5,326 nt of DNA from Acidimicrobiaceae bacterium (GTDB lineage Bacteria; Actinomycetota; Acidimicrobiia; Acidimicrobiales; Poriferisodalaceae). The position numbers and the translations under genes are program-made. The notes beneath the pieces are model-generated. The model searched no databases, was not told where the DNA came from, and saw only the letters and a program-made list of their open reading frames with translations. The DNA lies in the NCBI GenBank assembly GCA_002713975.1, contig PAVP01000016.1, forward strand, positions 6,852 to 12,177, read 5' to 3'. Positions 4,872 through 5,326 of the stretch are shown in pieces (the first letter of the stretch is position 1; each line of letters starts with the position of its first letter).

Positions 4872-5326
4872 GTGAGTGACTCAAAACATGGTGAAGACAT
4901 AGATCGAACCGACGAATGGGCGCGGCTGCGCCGGGAGCATCTACGAGAGCGAGGCGACCGGGGTACTTCTTCTGCGCAGGGAGTGCACCACCTTGCTCTT
5001 TTGAGTTCTGATGTCGAACGAACGATCGCGTTTTATCAAGGAATTCTTGAGTTTCCGATGACTGAACTGTTCGAGAATCGCGACTATCAGGGCTCAACGC
5101 ACTTCTTTTTCGACGTCGGCAATGGCAATGCCTTAGCGTTTTTTGATTTCCCTGGACTGAATCTTGGCCCTTACGCCGAAGTGTTGGGTTCCATGCATCA
5201 TCTCGCAATTTCAGTTACACCAGAAAAGCAGGCTTACCTGAGGTCGAGGCTTGAAGCATCTGACGTTGAAGTGACCTTTGAGCATGGAAATTCGATTTAT
5301 TTCAGTGGACCTGATGGTGAGCGCTT
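4872..5326 (+). CDS. VOC superfamily protein (glyoxalase / extradiol dioxygenase fold), C-terminus outside the window
   Basis: The window holds 151 codons plus two bases. A polar, charged N-terminal extension (1-36, with WARLRREHLRERGDRGTSS) precedes the first beta-alpha-beta-beta-beta module: VHHLALLSSDVERTIAFYQGILEFP (38-62), then NRDYQGSTHFFFDVGNGNALAFFDFPG (69-95). The second module starts MHHLAISV (108-115) and reaches SIYFSGPDGER (141-151) at the edge. Metal ligands are expected at H40 and H110. The acidic ligand after GPDG lies beyond the window. The position that often holds a first-module Glu reads A-L-A-F-F (87-91), so metal binding is probably by a 2-His-1-carboxylate set or is altered. 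The FFDFPGL..GPYAEVLG..HHLAISV string is a form I associate with actinobacterial VOC proteins of unknown substrate. It starts at GTG with AAGAAGG five bases upstream, and is divergent from ridA. Confidence 0.9.
   Translation, partial: MSDSKHGEDIDRTDEWARLRREHLRERGDRGTSSAQGVHHLALLSSDVERTIAFYQGILEFPMTELFENRDYQGSTHFFFDVGNGNALAFFDFPGLNLGPYAEVLGSMHHLAISVTPEKQAYLRSRLEASDVEVTFEHGNSIYFSGPDGER

Noticed and set aside
4834..5208. 124-codon minus-strand frame opposite the VOC gene
   Set aside because: Its composition is rich in Arg, Ser and Gln without fold features, and it is fully antisense to a clear VOC coding sequence.

Overview
The window (about 50% GC) looks like chromosomal DNA of a bacterium using F420-type and oxygenase chemistry. 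The best guess is an actinobacterium, perhaps an Acidimicrobiia-like environmental lineage. The reasons are an Rv2161c-like luciferase-family oxidoreductase, a VOC protein of a form I associate with actinobacteria, GTG starts, and two genes whose -10 boxes sit six bases before the ATG, the layout of leaderless mRNAs. This assignment is inference: no rRNA or marker gene is present.

Layout. The left edge (1-36, minus) holds the first 12 codons of a probable MaoC-type acyl dehydratase. A stretch of about 480 bases without a convincing intact gene follows. Three plus-strand genes come next: 518-1126, a protein made of two copies of one domain; 1318-1887, an orphan of 189 residues; and 1969-2892, an isopenicillin N synthase-like non-heme iron oxygenase. 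They converge on a minus-strand group: the luciferase-like oxidoreductase (2923-3780), a small antibiotic-biosynthesis-monooxygenase (ABM) fold protein (3945-4238) and a RidA-family protein (4369-4764). A VOC (glyoxalase/dioxygenase fold) gene diverges from ridA and runs off the right edge (4872-5326).

Transcription. A strong intrinsic terminator lies between the ABM gene and the luciferase-like gene, so the latter needs its own promoter, and a leaderless-type -10 is present. RidA and VOC share a 107-base divergent spacer with a perfect 10-base palindrome, a candidate operator. The three plus-strand genes are separated by 80-190 bases and are not tightly coupled.

Together the genes look like a loose accessory catabolic or tailoring neighbourhood: oxygenase and oxidoreductase folds, a dehydratase and a RidA-type enamine/imine-handling fold. 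No substrate can be read from the sequence. The least explained items are the tandem-domain protein, the 189-residue orphan, the altered RxS motif of the oxygenase, and the leaderless promoters. I found no CRISPR array, transposon, tRNA or rRNA.
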